Source: Streptosporangiaceae bacterium NEAU-GS5
GTDB lineage: Bacteria; Actinomycetota; Actinomycetes; Streptosporangiales; Streptosporangiaceae
Reading direction: 5' to 3'
DNA length: 64,000 bases
Assembly (NCBI GenBank): GCA_017592665.1
Contig: JAGFNW010000019.1
Coordinates: 1 to 64,000, forward strand
The position numbers and the translations under genes were made by a program. Below the pieces are notes generated by a model. That model was not told the origin of the DNA and searched no databases. It was given only the letters and a program-made list of their open reading frames with translations. The stretch's first letter is position 1, and each line of letters begins with the position of its first letter. Shown here one piece after another: positions 1-10,379 of the stretch.

Positions 1-1
1 G

Positions 2-127
2 CGCTTCTACGGCAACCAGACCCAGGCCGAGATCGCCGCCGAGTTCGACATCTCCCAGATGCACGTCTCGCGCATCCTCCGCAAAGTGCTCGATCAGCTC
101 CGCACGGAGTTGCTCGTGGCAGGATGA
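2..127 (+). CDS. SigB/SigF-type RNA polymerase sigma factor, C-terminal end (partial)
   Basis: This is the last 41 residues of a gene that begins left of the window. The frame reads RFYGNQTQAEIAAEFDIS then QMHVSRILRKVLDQLR. That is the helix-turn-helix of sigma region 4, with the typical TQxEIA and SQMHVSR pattern of the SigB/SigF/SigG group. In actinomycetes this group directs stress and developmental transcription and recognises the -35 element through this helix. The 3' end overlaps the convergent gene at 94-510 by 34 bases. Which paralogue it is cannot be told from the tail. Confidence 0.85.
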   Translation, partial: RFYGNQTQAEIAAEFDISQMHVSRILRKVLDQLRTELLVAG

Positions 128-510
128 TCTCGCAGGGCCTCGAGGCTGTCGGCATGTCGCCGCGGACCGGGGACGACATGGCTGCGCGGATCCTGCGGGG
201 TGTCGACCTCGTCGCGGACGAGCTCGTCGAGGGCGGCCGAGGGCGGCAGGCCGCGCGCCTTGCAGGCGCGCAGCTTGATCATCCATGGGTAGTAGCCGCT
301 GTGCGCCTCATGGCCGACGTCGGGACGTGCCTGCCAGCCCGCGACGTCGTCCTCGTCGTTGGCGTAGATGTAGGCGATGACGACGCCCGACTGGTTGGCG
401 ATCGCGATGTACTGGACCGGCCCGCTGGTGATCCCCCGATAGCTCGGAGGGCCGGAGACCTCGCGCAACTGCAGGTCTTCGGTCAGGTAACCGGGCGGGT
501 CCGTGTTCAT
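94..510 (-). CDS. Hypothetical protein, 138 aa
   Basis: The product has a compact N-terminal part of about 100 residues with conserved-looking stretches (YIAIANQSGVVIAYIYAND, then HSGYYPWMIKLRACKARGL). A polar, probably disordered tail follows. There is no signal peptide or membrane helix, so it is likely cytosolic. I recall similar short proteins of unknown function in actinomycetes but can assign no activity. Its 3' end overlaps the sigma-factor stop by 34 bases in a tail-to-tail arrangement. The gene lies 36 bases downstream of the ECF41 sigma gene on the same strand, so it may be read through from there. Confidence 0.65.
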   Translation of the reverse strand: MNTDPPGYLTEDLQLREVSGPPSYRGITSGPVQYIAIANQSGVVIAYIYANDEDDVAGWQARPDVGHEAHSGYYPWMIKLRACKARGLPPSAALDELVRDEVDTPQDPRSHVVPGPRRHADSLEALRDHPATSNSVRS

Positions 511-546
511 CTCGACGAACGCTACACCTCTTCCAAAGAGCCGGGG

Positions 547-1425
547 TCAGCGGCGGAGGGCCGTCTCGTGGTCCATGTGGGAGAGCTTCTCCGGGTTGCG
601 TACGGCGTAGAGACCGGTGACGAGGCCGTCGTCGATGCGCATCGCGAGGACGGTGTCGATCTCGCCGCCGAACCGGACGATCAGCGCCGGATAGCCGTTG
701 ACCTGCGCCGGTTGCAGCGACGCCGCGGCGGCGAGCCGGCTCAGGCCGACCGCCAGCAGGCGGGCCACCCGGTCGGCCCCGACGACGGGCGACAGCACGG
801 CCTGTACGACGCCGCCGCCGTCGCCGAGGAAGACGACGTCCGGCGCGAGCAGATCGAACAGGTCCTGCATGTCACCCGTCTCGACCGCACGCTGGAACGC
901 CGCGAGCGCGCCGCGGGTCTCGGCCGCGGAGACGACCCCGCGCGGCCGGCGTGCCGCGACGTGTCCCCGGGCCCGGTGCGCGATCTGGCGTACGGCGGCC
1001 GGGGTCTTGCCGACGGCGCCGGCGATCTCCTCGTAGTCCAGCTCGAACACCTCGCGCAGCACGAACACGGCCCGTTCGGTCGGCGTGAGCGTCTCCAGTA
1101 CGAGCAGCATCGCCATCGAGACGCTGTCGGCCAGTTCGACGTCCTCGGCCACGTCCGGCGCGGTCAGCAGCGGCTCGGGCAGCCAGGGCCCGATGTAGGC
1201 CTCCTTGCGCCGCCGGAGCGTGCGCAGCCGGGTCAGCGCCTGGCGGGTGGTGATCTGGACCAGATACGCGCGCTGATCGCGGACCGTGCCGAGATCGACG
1301 CCCGCCCACTTCAGCCAGGTCTCCTGCAGGACGTCCTCGGCGTCGGCGGCCGAGCCGAGCATCTCGTAGGCGACGGTGAACAGCAGGTTGCGGTGGGCGA
1401 CGAAGGTCTCGGTAGCGCGGTCCAT
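547..1425 (-). CDS. ECF41-family RNA polymerase sigma factor (SigJ-like)
   Basis: This 292-residue protein has sigma region 2 (about residues 8-75) and region 4 (about 108-160), then a SnoaL-like C-terminal extension. The ECF41 signatures are all present: WLPEP at 81-85 in the linker, a DGGG motif in the extension, and NPEKL near the C-terminus. In this family the extension replaces an anti-sigma factor and tunes activity in cis. A divergent carboxymuconolactone-decarboxylase-type gene starts 119 bases away, the usual ECF41 partner. I chose the ATG at 1425 over the GTG at 1431. A near-perfect ECF41 promoter has its -10 at 1434-1437, which would put the transcript start almost on the ATG and give a leaderless message. 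Confidence 0.9.
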   Translation of the reverse strand: MDRATETFVAHRNLLFTVAYEMLGSAADAEDVLQETWLKWAGVDLGTVRDQRAYLVQITTRQALTRLRTLRRRKEAYIGPWLPEPLLTAPDVAEDVELADSVSMAMLLVLETLTPTERAVFVLREVFELDYEEIAGAVGKTPAAVRQIAHRARGHVAARRPRGVVSAAETRGALAAFQRAVETGDMQDLFDLLAPDVVFLGDGGGVVQAVLSPVVGADRVARLLAVGLSRLAAAASLQPAQVNGYPALIVRFGGEIDTVLAMRIDDGLVTGLYAVRNPEKLSHMDHETALRR

Positions 1426-1433
1426 ACGCACAA

Positions 1434-1460
1434 GACGCCCGTCCTCTCAAATTCGTGACA
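1434..1460 (-). promoter_or_regulatory. ECF41-type promoter for the sigma gene (autoregulation)
   Basis: On the minus strand the sequence reads TGTCACG, then 16 bases, then CGTC. The published ECF41 consensus is TGTCACA-N16-CGTC, so only one base differs. Its -10 lies 9 bases upstream of the ATG at 1425, implying a leaderless transcript. Confidence 0.75.
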
Positions 1461-1467
1461 CCCCGTC

Positions 1468-1495
1468 TGTCACAGGATCGGGGGCGGCCGGCATC
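1468..1495 (+). promoter_or_regulatory. ECF41-type promoter for the carboxymuconolactone decarboxylase gene
   Basis: TGTCACA at 1468-1474 is followed after 17 bases by CATC at 1492-1495. This is a perfect -35 and a one-mismatch -10 with one extra spacer base compared with ECF41 consensus. It points at the gene starting at 1545 and lies back-to-back with the sigma gene's promoter. Confidence 0.6.
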
Positions 1496-1544
1496 TCCAT
1501 GGGTGTCAGCACGACACCGAGTGAGAACGAGTGAGGACGACATC

Positions 1545-2030
1545 ATGGACATCCGGTTCAACATGTTCGACAACGAGGTCGGCGCCAGGTTCGCCAAGCG
1601 GTTCGCCAACGCCGGCCTGATGATCGTGCAGTCATCGCTGCCCAAGGCCACCCAGGAGCTGGTGTCGCTCCGCGCCAGCCAGATCAACGGCTGCGGCTGG
1701 TGCGCCGACATGCACACCAAGGAGGCCGCTGCGGCCGGGGAGACCGCGGTCCGGCTGGCTCTGGTCGCCACCTGGCGTGAGGCCACCGTGTTCACCGAGG
1801 CCGAGCAGGCCGCGCTGGCCATGGCCGAGGAGGGCACCCGGCTCGCCGACGCCTACCAGGGCGTGTCCGACGAGACCTGGGCTCAGGTGCGCAAGCACTA
1901 CGACGACGACCAGGTCGCCGCGCTGGTCTGCCTGATCGCGCTGATCAACGCGGCCAACCGGCTCGCCGTGATCGTGCATCAGAAGGGCGGCTCGTACGAG
2001 GCCGGCATGTTCACCGGCATCGTGAGCTGA
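1545..2030 (+). CDS. Carboxymuconolactone decarboxylase / AhpD-like family protein
   Basis: This 161-residue protein carries the AhpD-like redox motif CGWCADMHTKEA, a CxxC-type pair followed by a conserved His, in the family fold. Members range from true decarboxylases to AhpD-type peroxidase-reducing disulfide proteins. The CxxC pair and the ECF41 context favour a redox role, but the substrate is unknown. The ATG at 1545 has a GAGTGAGGA ribosome-binding site about 8 bases upstream. The larger in-frame opening from 1455 is not used because it would run across the promoter. It is probably the main target of the divergent ECF41 sigma factor. Confidence 0.88.
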   Translation: MDIRFNMFDNEVGARFAKRFANAGLMIVQSSLPKATQELVSLRASQINGCGWCADMHTKEAAAAGETAVRLALVATWREATVFTEAEQAALAMAEEGTRLADAYQGVSDETWAQVRKHYDDDQVAALVCLIALINAANRLAVIVHQKGGSYEAGMFTGIVS

Positions 2031-2045
2031 TCGGCACCCGTCGGC

Positions 2046-2074
2046 CGGCCCGGCTCGGAATCGGCTCCGGGCCG
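2046..2074. terminator. Hairpin between convergent genes
   Basis: CGGCCCGG at 2046-2053 pairs with CCGGGCCG at 2067-2074 around a 13-base loop. It lies between the convergent ends at 2030 and 2131. There is no T-run, as is common in GC-rich actinomycetes. Confidence 0.5.
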
Positions 2075-2130
2075 GGCCGCGGCGTGTCGGGCCCGGGATC
2101 GGTCATGGACCGCCGGCCAAGACGGCGGCG

Positions 2131-3033
<903 letters not shown>

Positions 3034-3053
3034 TCATTCGAAACGCTGACAGG

Positions 3054-6000
3054 GTGCTGGCCACCTTGCGCCCGTGCCGGGAGATTCATGGAATACCAGG
3101 CATGGGTGGGTTCTGGAGAGGCCGGCAACAAGCGGCGGAAGGCCCGGACGACTGGCTGCGCCGGGGGACGGAGGCCTTTCACCGGTATTCCGCCACCCGG
3201 GATCCGGCCGCGCTCGGCGTCACCATCGAGATGTTCCGCCGCGTCCTCGACATCCTGCCGCCGCGGCACGTCCACCATGCGGCCGTGGCGGCCAACCTCA
3301 TCGTCGCGTTGCGCGCGAGATTCGATCACACGGGCGATCTGGAGGCGCTGCGTGAGGCGGCGCGTACGGCACGCGGCGCGCTGACGGCGATCACGGCACG
3401 CGGCGGGATCCCGGCGACCGGCAGCCAGACGGACATCGAACGGCTCGCCCTTCTGACCCACCTCGGTCTGACGCAGCAGGCCCTGTTCACGCAGTCGGGA
3501 GACCTGAGCCTGCTCGATGACGCCGTCCGGCAGTTTCGGCTGGCCTTGACCGTAGTGCCACCCGGCCATCCCGAATCCGCCGCGTTCCTGGCCAATCTCG
3601 GAGACGCGCTGATGCTCGTCTCCGGCGCGACCGGTGACGTGGACGCGCTGCGCGAGGCCGTCGAGGTCTACCGGAAGGCGGTGACGGCGGCGCCGCCCAG
3701 CCATCGCGACCATGCCGCGATCACCAACCTGCTCGGGCTCGGGCTGCGTGACCTGGCCAAGATGACGGGCGATGCCGATGCGGCGCGGGAGGCCGTGCGG
3801 GTGCTCCGGATCGCGATAGCGGCCAGTCCGGTCCATGACCCGGCTCGCGCCGCATATCTCGGCAATCTCTCGGGCGCGTTAGTGATCGTGTTCGGGCAGG
3901 ACGGCGATCCGGTGGCGCTGCGTGAGGCGGTGGACGCCGGCCGCCAGGGGGTGAGGGACGCGCCGCGCGATCATCCGAACCGTACGGTCAACCTGAACAC
4001 CCTTGGGGCCGCTCTCCAGGTCATGGCCCGTCTGACGGCCGACCTCGACGCCATCCGCGAGGCCATCCGGGCCTATCGATCGTCGCTGACCTTGCTCCCC
4101 CCCGCCCACCCCGACCTTCCCCGCTACCTGACGAACCTGGCCAGTGCGCTGCAGGACGAGTTCGAGTGGACCGGAGATCTGGCTCTCCAGCGCGAAGCGG
4201 TCACCCTGTTCAAATCGGCGGCCCAGGCCTCACCGGCCGGACGGCCCGACCATGCCACGATCCTGAGCCATCTCAGCGACGGGCTCCGCGCGCTGGCCAT
4301 GCGCACGGGCGACCTGGCCGACCTCGAGACCGCCGTGCGGCTCGGACGTGCGGCGATCGCGGAGACCTCCCCTGATCACCCGGACCAGCGGCACCATCTG
4401 ACGACCCTGGCCCACGCCCTCCTCTGCTGGTTCGACCGGTCGGGCGACGCCGGCGCCCTGACCGAGGCGGTGGCGCTGTCCCGGTCGGCGCTCGCGACCA
4501 CGCCCGCCGACCGGCCCGAACACTTCATGCTCACGGCCAACCTCGGAAACGCGCTCCGGCATCTGGCCGAACGCACGGCCGACCTGGATCTGCTCCGGGA
4601 GGCCGTACGGCTGGAGCGCGAAGCCGTCGCGGCCGCGCCACCCGGCCAGGCCGACGGCGCGCACGCGCGGAGCAATCTGGTGCTGGTCCTTCAGTCGCTG
4701 GCCGAGATGACCGGAGACCTGACGGTGGCCGAGGAGGCGGTGCGGCTCGCGCGCGAGGCGGTCGCGGCCGGTCCGCCCGGCCATGCCCGGCATGCGGGAG
4801 ACCTGGAAAGCCTGGCGATCGGCCTCAGCATCCTCGCCGAACGGACGGGCGGCCTCGACGCGCTACGCGAAGCCGCAGAGGTAGGGCGCCGGATGCTGGT
4901 CGTCCTGCCCGCCGACGACGCGGACCGCCCGGCGTCGCTGCACCGTTTCGCGCACATCCTGCGCCTGCTCGCGAGCCGTACGGGAGAGCTCGGCCTGTTC
5001 CGCGAGGCGGTCGCGGCGGGCAGGGAGGCGGCGAGGGCCATCTCGCCGGGGCATCACAGGTTCGCCGATCACGAGGCCCTGCTCGGCGTTCTGCTGATGG
5101 CGCTCGGCGAGCGCACGGGTGATGTGGCGCCGATCCGCGAGGGCGCCGAGCACGCCCGAGCCGCCGTGGAGGCCTGTCCACCCGGCGATCCGAACCGCGG
5201 GAGGCATCTGGGCAACCTCGGGGTGGTGCTCCAGACCCTCGCCGAGCGCACGTGGGAGTGGGCGCCCCTGGAAGGGTCGGTGCGCGCCGCGAGGGAGGCG
5301 GTCGCGGCCATCGCGCCCGACCGGCCCGCGCACGCGTTCGCGCTGGACGCCCTGGCCAACGCGTTGCGTACCATGTTCGAGCAGACCGGCGACCTGGACA
5401 CCTTGCGTGAGGCGGTGCAGGCCGGCCGGGACGCCGTCGCCGCCATGCCGGCCGATCATCCGGTGCGCGCCGCGGCGCTGACCAACCTCGCGAACGCGCT
5501 GCGCTTGCTGTACGAGTGGACCGGCGACCTGGACACTCTGCGTGAATCAGCCCAAGCCGGCCGGGACGCCATCGCCACCCTGACGCCCGACAATCCCAGC
5601 CGGGCCGTGACCCTGGCCAATCTGGGAATCTCGCTGCGCCTGCTCGCCGAGCGGACCGAGGACCCGGCGCTCCTGGACGAATCCGCTCAAGCCGCCCTGG
5701 ACGCGGTGCGGCTCACACCAGCCGACCATCCACGCCGCGCGCCCACCCTGACCAACCTCGGCAACACCCTTCAGATCATCTTCACGCTCACCGGCGACCG
5801 CTCCCTGCTGGAGGCGGCGGTCGAATACGGCCGCGAGGCGGTCGCGGCCACCGAACCCGGCCACCCCACACGGGGCATCTGCCTCGACAACCTCGGCATC
5901 GCGCTCCGGCTCCTGTACGAGGAGACGGGCGACCAGGCGCCGCTGCGCGAATCGGTCGGCATCCGGCGGGAGGCCGCGGCGCTCATTCCCGCCGACCACC

Positions 6001-7745
6001 CGATGCGGATCGGCACCCTGCTCAATCTCGTGAACGCCCTGCGCATGCTGCATAAGCGGACCGGGGAACCGGAGCTCGCCGCCGAGGCGCGGCTGCTGCT
6101 GGCCGAATGCGCCTCGGCGCCGGGCCCGGCCGCGTTGCGGCTCCCCGCCCACCGCGCCCGAGGTCAGATGGCGATGGAGGCGGCCGATCCGGAAGGGGCG
6201 CTGGCGGCGTACGAGGACGCGGTCGCGCTGCTGCCCCAACTGGCCTCGCGCGCACTGACGCGTCCGGATCGCGAGCGCCGGCTCGCCGACGTCGCAGGGC
6301 TCGCGGCCGAGACCGCGACCGCCGCCATCCGGGCCGGGCGGCCGGAACACGCGGTCGAACTCCTGGAACTGACCCGGGGCGTACTGCTCGCCGAGACCAT
6401 GGACGCGCGCGACGACCTCAGCGAGCTCGCCGCCGGCGCCCCCGGCCTCGCCGCCGAGTTCGTGCGGATCCGCGACGCGCTGAACACCGTCGACCAGGCC
6501 GCACTCGAACCGGGGCGGGACCGCGAATGGTCCTGGGCCACGCTGGAGACCGCACGCCGGATGGCCGAGCGGCGTGCCGGGCTGACGACGCGCTGGGACG
6601 ACCTGCTGCGCGAGATCCGCCGGACTCCCGGGTTCGCGGGCTTCCTGCTGCCGCCGCCGATCGGCGAGCTGCGGCGGCAGGCCGCCGAGGGGCCCGTCGT
6701 GCTGGTCAACGTCAGCCGCCACGGCGGCGACGTGCTGATTCTCGCCGACGACGCCGCACGTCCCGTGCGCCTGTTCACGCTGCCCGGCCTGACCCAGCGG
6801 CAGGTGGTCCAGCAGGTCATCCGCGTGCGGGACGCCTTCGGCCCCGACGACCGGCGCCCGGCCGACCCGCAGGGCGAGATGCGCGACGTGCTTGCCTGGT
6901 TGTGGGACGAGATCGCCGAGCCCGTGCTGCGTGAACTGGGTGTCACAGGGCCGCCGGAGCCCGGCCGGCCGTGGCCGAGGCTGTGGTGGTGCCCGATCGA
7001 CCAGACCGCGTTCCTGCCCCTGCATGCGGCGGGCCGGCCCACCGGCTCCGTCCTGGATCGGGTCGTGTCGTCCTACACGCCGACCATCAGGGCGCTGCGC
7101 CACGCGCGCCAGAACCGCTCGCCCCGGCGCGAGCCGAACGGCGAGCCGGGCGTCCTCGTCGTGGCCATGCCCAGGACACCGGGCACCCGAGCGTTGCCGT
7201 GGGCCCGGCGCGAGGCCAGGCGCCTGGCCGAGCTGGTCCCCGGGTGCCGAACGCTCATAGGCCCCGAGGCCACCCGGGACGCGGTGCTGGCGGAGCTGCC
7301 TCGGCATCGCGTCGTGCATCTGGCCTGCCACGGGCTCAGTGGGGACGACGCGCCTGCCGGCATGCTGTTGCTGCACGACCACGCCGCCAATCCGCTCACG
7401 GTGGCCGCGATCTCCCGGCTCCGGCTGGCCGACGCCGACCTCGCCTACCTCTCGGCATGCGACACCACCACCAGCACCGCGCGCCTGGCCGACGAGGCCC
7501 TGCACATCACCTCGGCATTCCAGCTCGCCGGATATCGGCACGTGATCGGCACGCTCTGGCCCATCGCCGACATCGTCGCGGCCGAAATGGCCGACGCCGT
7601 CTACACGCGCCTCACCTCGGAAGGGCGTACCGCGCCTCGAACCGAGGACAGCGCGTACGCCCTGCACGAGGCGATCCGCCACCTGCGCGCGGCCTATGTC
7701 ACCAGCCCGCTCCTGTGGGCCGCGCACATCCACTCAGGCAGCTGA
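3054..7745 (+). CDS. Giant TPR-repeat protein with C-terminal CHAT (caspase-like) domain
   Basis: This 1563-residue protein has about 22 tandem TPR-like repeats of about 45 residues from residue 45 to about 1060. Repeats open with a TGDLDxLREAV-like block and close with LxNLGxALRxLxERT. A helical linker follows, then a CHAT domain over roughly the last 350 residues. The catalytic dyad is visible: His in HLACHG near residue 1425 and Cys in LSACDT near 1469. The VIGTLWPIAD segment follows. CHAT domains are caspase/separase-like cysteine proteases; some are switched on by partner binding to the TPR solenoid. No signal peptide or membrane segment is seen. The start is a GTG at 3054 with a weak ribosome-binding site; ATG 3102 is an alternative. 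No obvious partner is encoded beside it. Confidence 0.9.
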   Translation: MLATLRPCREIHGIPGMGGFWRGRQQAAEGPDDWLRRGTEAFHRYSATRDPAALGVTIEMFRRVLDILPPRHVHHAAVAANLIVALRARFDHTGDLEALREAARTARGALTAITARGGIPATGSQTDIERLALLTHLGLTQQALFTQSGDLSLLDDAVRQFRLALTVVPPGHPESAAFLANLGDALMLVSGATGDVDALREAVEVYRKAVTAAPPSHRDHAAITNLLGLGLRDLAKMTGDADAAREAVRVLRIAIAASPVHDPARAAYLGNLSGALVIVFGQDGDPVALREAVDAGRQGVRDAPRDHPNRTVNLNTLGAALQVMARLTADLDAIREAIRAYRSSLTLLPPAHPDLPRYLTNLASALQDEFEWTGDLALQREAVTLFKSAAQASPAGRPDHATILSHLSDGLRALAMRTGDLADLETAVRLGRAAIAETSPDHPDQRHHLTTLAHALLCWFDRSGDAGALTEAVALSRSALATTPADRPEHFMLTANLGNALRHLAERTADLDLLREAVRLEREAVAAAPPGQADGAHARSNLVLVLQSLAEMTGDLTVAEEAVRLAREAVAAGPPGHARHAGDLESLAIGLSILAERTGGLDALREAAEVGRRMLVVLPADDADRPASLHRFAHILRLLASRTGELGLFREAVAAGREAARAISPGHHRFADHEALLGVLLMALGERTGDVAPIREGAEHARAAVEACPPGDPNRGRHLGNLGVVLQTLAERTWEWAPLEGSVRAAREAVAAIAPDRPAHAFALDALANALRTMFEQTGDLDTLREAVQAGRDAVAAMPADHPVRAAALTNLANALRLLYEWTGDLDTLRESAQAGRDAIATLTPDNPSRAVTLANLGISLRLLAERTEDPALLDESAQAALDAVRLTPADHPRRAPTLTNLGNTLQIIFTLTGDRSLLEAAVEYGREAVAATEPGHPTRGICLDNLGIALRLLYEETGDQAPLRESVGIRREAAALIPADHPMRIGTLLNLVNALRMLHKRTGEPELAAEARLLLAECASAPGPAALRLPAHRARGQMAMEAADPEGALAAYEDAVALLPQLASRALTRPDRERRLADVAGLAAETATAAIRAGRPEHAVELLELTRGVLLAETMDARDDLSELAAGAPGLAAEFVRIRDALNTVDQAALEPGRDREWSWATLETARRMAERRAGLTTRWDDLLREIRRTPGFAGFLLPPPIGELRRQAAEGPVVLVNVSRHGGDVLILADDAARPVRLFTLPGLTQRQVVQQVIRVRDAFGPDDRRPADPQGEMRDVLAWLWDEIAEPVLRELGVTGPPEPGRPWPRLWWCPIDQTAFLPLHAAGRPTGSVLDRVVSSYTPTIRALRHARQNRSPRREPNGEPGVLVVAMPRTPGTRALPWARREARRLAELVPGCRTLIGPEATRDAVLAELPRHRVVHLACHGLSGDDAPAGMLLLHDHAANPLTVAAISRLRLADADLAYLSACDTTTSTARLADEALHITSAFQLAGYRHVIGTLWPIADIVAAEMADAVYTRLTSEGRTAPRTEDSAYALHEAIRHLRAAYVTSPLLWAAHIHSGS

Positions 7746-7753
7746 CGACGGAT

Positions 7754-8731
<978 letters not shown>

Positions 8732-8773
8732 AGTCGCTTCACCTACCCGACCGGCGACGCGGGAAAAGGCGGG

Positions 8774-9739
8774 TCATTGCGCCACCGCACCCGAGCGCCG
8801 GGCGGCCATGAGGGACGACGCGTCGACGGCCTCGAAGTCGGAGCCGCGGATGGAGCCGAGGGCGGCGATCGCGTCGTTGTTCCACCGGTTGTCCTGGGTG
8901 CCGGTGATGTACCAGGCCGAGCCGATGTCGGCGACGATCGCGCCGTGGGTCTTGAGCGCCTGCAGGATCACCCGTACGGGCTTGGGATAACGGGAGATGT
9001 TAACTGAGGCCTTCAGCCGGAACCAGGCGCCCATGGGCGGCAGCGCGCTGGAGGTGGCGCTGCCGACGTGGTGGCTGGCCGGCCAGATGAAGGTGTTGCG
9101 GACCCGGGGCACGGTGACGCGCAGCGCGTGGTCGATCACCCCGGACGCCACCTCGTCGTACTTGACCAGTGGCGCGAGCATCGACAGACCCGCGGCGTCG
9201 GCGGAGGTCCAGCCGGTGGGCCGGAGCTTGTTGCTGCGCAGGTTGAAGATCGCGCCCGAGTCGGCCTTCCAGGTGCCGCCGCTCTGCGGGCGCGCGTTGT
9301 ACAGCTCGTAGCTGACGCAGGCCGTGCGGTCGAAGGCCAGCACGTGCCGGTCGCCCGTGGAGCGCGGCCCGTTCTCGACGCGCGTGTTGCGCGGCAGCGG
9401 GTAGGGACCGCGATCGCTCTCGTCCGCCCAGGTGAAGCGGACCTTGACCTTCTTTGTGCCGGCCGGGACGTCGGTGATCGGGACGCCGAAGGGCTCGCCG
9501 TCCCAGATGCCCGAGCCGAAGTCGCCCTTCAGCCGGTTCTTGGCCCCGATGGAGGCGACCCAGGCGGCGGAGTAGCGGCTGCGCGGCAGCTTCGAGACGT
9601 TCGCGTGCCAGAAGTTGTCCGCCGGGAAGATCGTGCAGCGAGCCTGTTGTGTCTGCGCGGTCGACGGCCGGGCGGCGCCTGTTACGCAAAGTGACGTGGC
9701 GGCGGCTATGAGGGCAATGTGACGGGTGTGATTTCGCAC
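8774..9739 (-). CDS. Secreted protein of unknown function, 321 aa
   Basis: A GTG start is followed by a signal peptide of about 28 residues: a basic start, a hydrophobic core (IALIAAATSLCVTGA), then a small-residue cleavage region. The mature part opens with CTIFPADNFWHANVSKLP and contains DFGSGIWDGEPFGVPI and TFIWPASHHVG. I recall this FPxDNxW / DFGxG / GxPI pattern from secreted proteins of unknown function in many soil bacteria. No catalytic motif is certain. There are two mature cysteines, possibly a disulfide. It probably acts outside the cell. It lies 42 bases upstream of the aldo/keto reductase on the same strand. Confidence 0.75.
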   Translation of the reverse strand: MRNHTRHIALIAAATSLCVTGAARPSTAQTQQARCTIFPADNFWHANVSKLPRSRYSAAWVASIGAKNRLKGDFGSGIWDGEPFGVPITDVPAGTKKVKVRFTWADESDRGPYPLPRNTRVENGPRSTGDRHVLAFDRTACVSYELYNARPQSGGTWKADSGAIFNLRSNKLRPTGWTSADAAGLSMLAPLVKYDEVASGVIDHALRVTVPRVRNTFIWPASHHVGSATSSALPPMGAWFRLKASVNISRYPKPVRVILQALKTHGAIVADIGSAWYITGTQDNRWNNDAIAALGSIRGSDFEAVDASSLMAARRSGAVAQ

Positions 9740-9860
9740 AAACAGAACAATCCCACCGCGACTCAGACCATGAAGCCAGGTTCGGAATCACGAGGCGTAT
9801 ATTTTGTAACACCTCCCCCCGTGTGGCTGTGGCTGCTGCCACGCCCGAAACGGAGGGGTT

Positions 9861-10379
9861 ATGGCTGACGACATGACGGGCGGGGTCCCGGTCGCCACGG
9901 TCGCGCGGGTCGGGGTGACCCTGACCGTCAACGGCGCCGACTACCGGCTCGACCTGGACTCCCGGGTGACCCTGCTGGACGCGCTCCGCGACCGGCTGGG
10001 GATGACCGGCACCAAGAAGGGGTGCGACCAGGGCGCCTGCGGCGCGTGCACGGTCATGGTCGACGGGAAGCGGGTCCTGTCCTGCCTGACGCTGGCGGCC
10101 CAGTGCGAGGGCAAGGACGTCACCACCATCGAAGGACTCGCGGCCGATGGCGTCCTGCATGCCATGCAGGAGGCGTTCGTCCGGCATGACGCCTTCCAGT
10201 GCGGCTACTGCACGTCGGGGCAGATCATGTCGGCCGTGTGCCTGCTGGCGGAGGGCCGTGCGGGGTCGGATGACGCCATCCGCCAGTTCATGAGCGGCAA
10301 TCTGTGCCGCTGCGGCGCTTACGGCAACATCGTCGCGGCCATCCGCGAGGTCCGCGACGCCGGGGGCCACGATGCGTGA
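9861..10379 (+). CDS. (2Fe-2S)-binding small subunit of a molybdenum hydroxylase (PaoA/CoxS-like)
   Basis: This 172-residue electron-transfer subunit carries two [2Fe-2S] clusters. The plant-ferredoxin type is in KKGCDQGACGACTV with a fourth Cys in VLSC. The alpha-helical type is in FQCGYCTSGQ with CRCG. It passes electrons from the molybdopterin subunit to the FAD subunit. Unlike Escherichia coli PaoA it has no twin-arginine signal peptide, so this complex should be cytosolic. Its stop overlaps the next start by 8 bases, so the three subunits form one translationally coupled operon. A TATATT box at 9798-9803 could be part of the promoter, but no good -35 is seen. Confidence 0.95.
   Translation: MADDMTGGVPVATVARVGVTLTVNGADYRLDLDSRVTLLDALRDRLGMTGTKKGCDQGACGACTVMVDGKRVLSCLTLAAQCEGKDVTTIEGLAADGVLHAMQEAFVRHDAFQCGYCTSGQIMSAVCLLAEGRAGSDDAIRQFMSGNLCRCGAYGNIVAAIREVRDAGGHDA

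Noticed and set aside
5547-7733. 728-codon open frame antisense to the CHAT gene
   Set aside because: It mirrors the GC-rich codons of the real gene. Its translation has no domain and is rich in Arg, Gly and Val as expected for a shadow frame.
3054-7745. TPR-CHAT gene considered as a Csx29-type CRISPR protease
   Set aside because: No Cas7-11 or other cas gene and no repeat-spacer array are present. The repeat architecture is also much longer.
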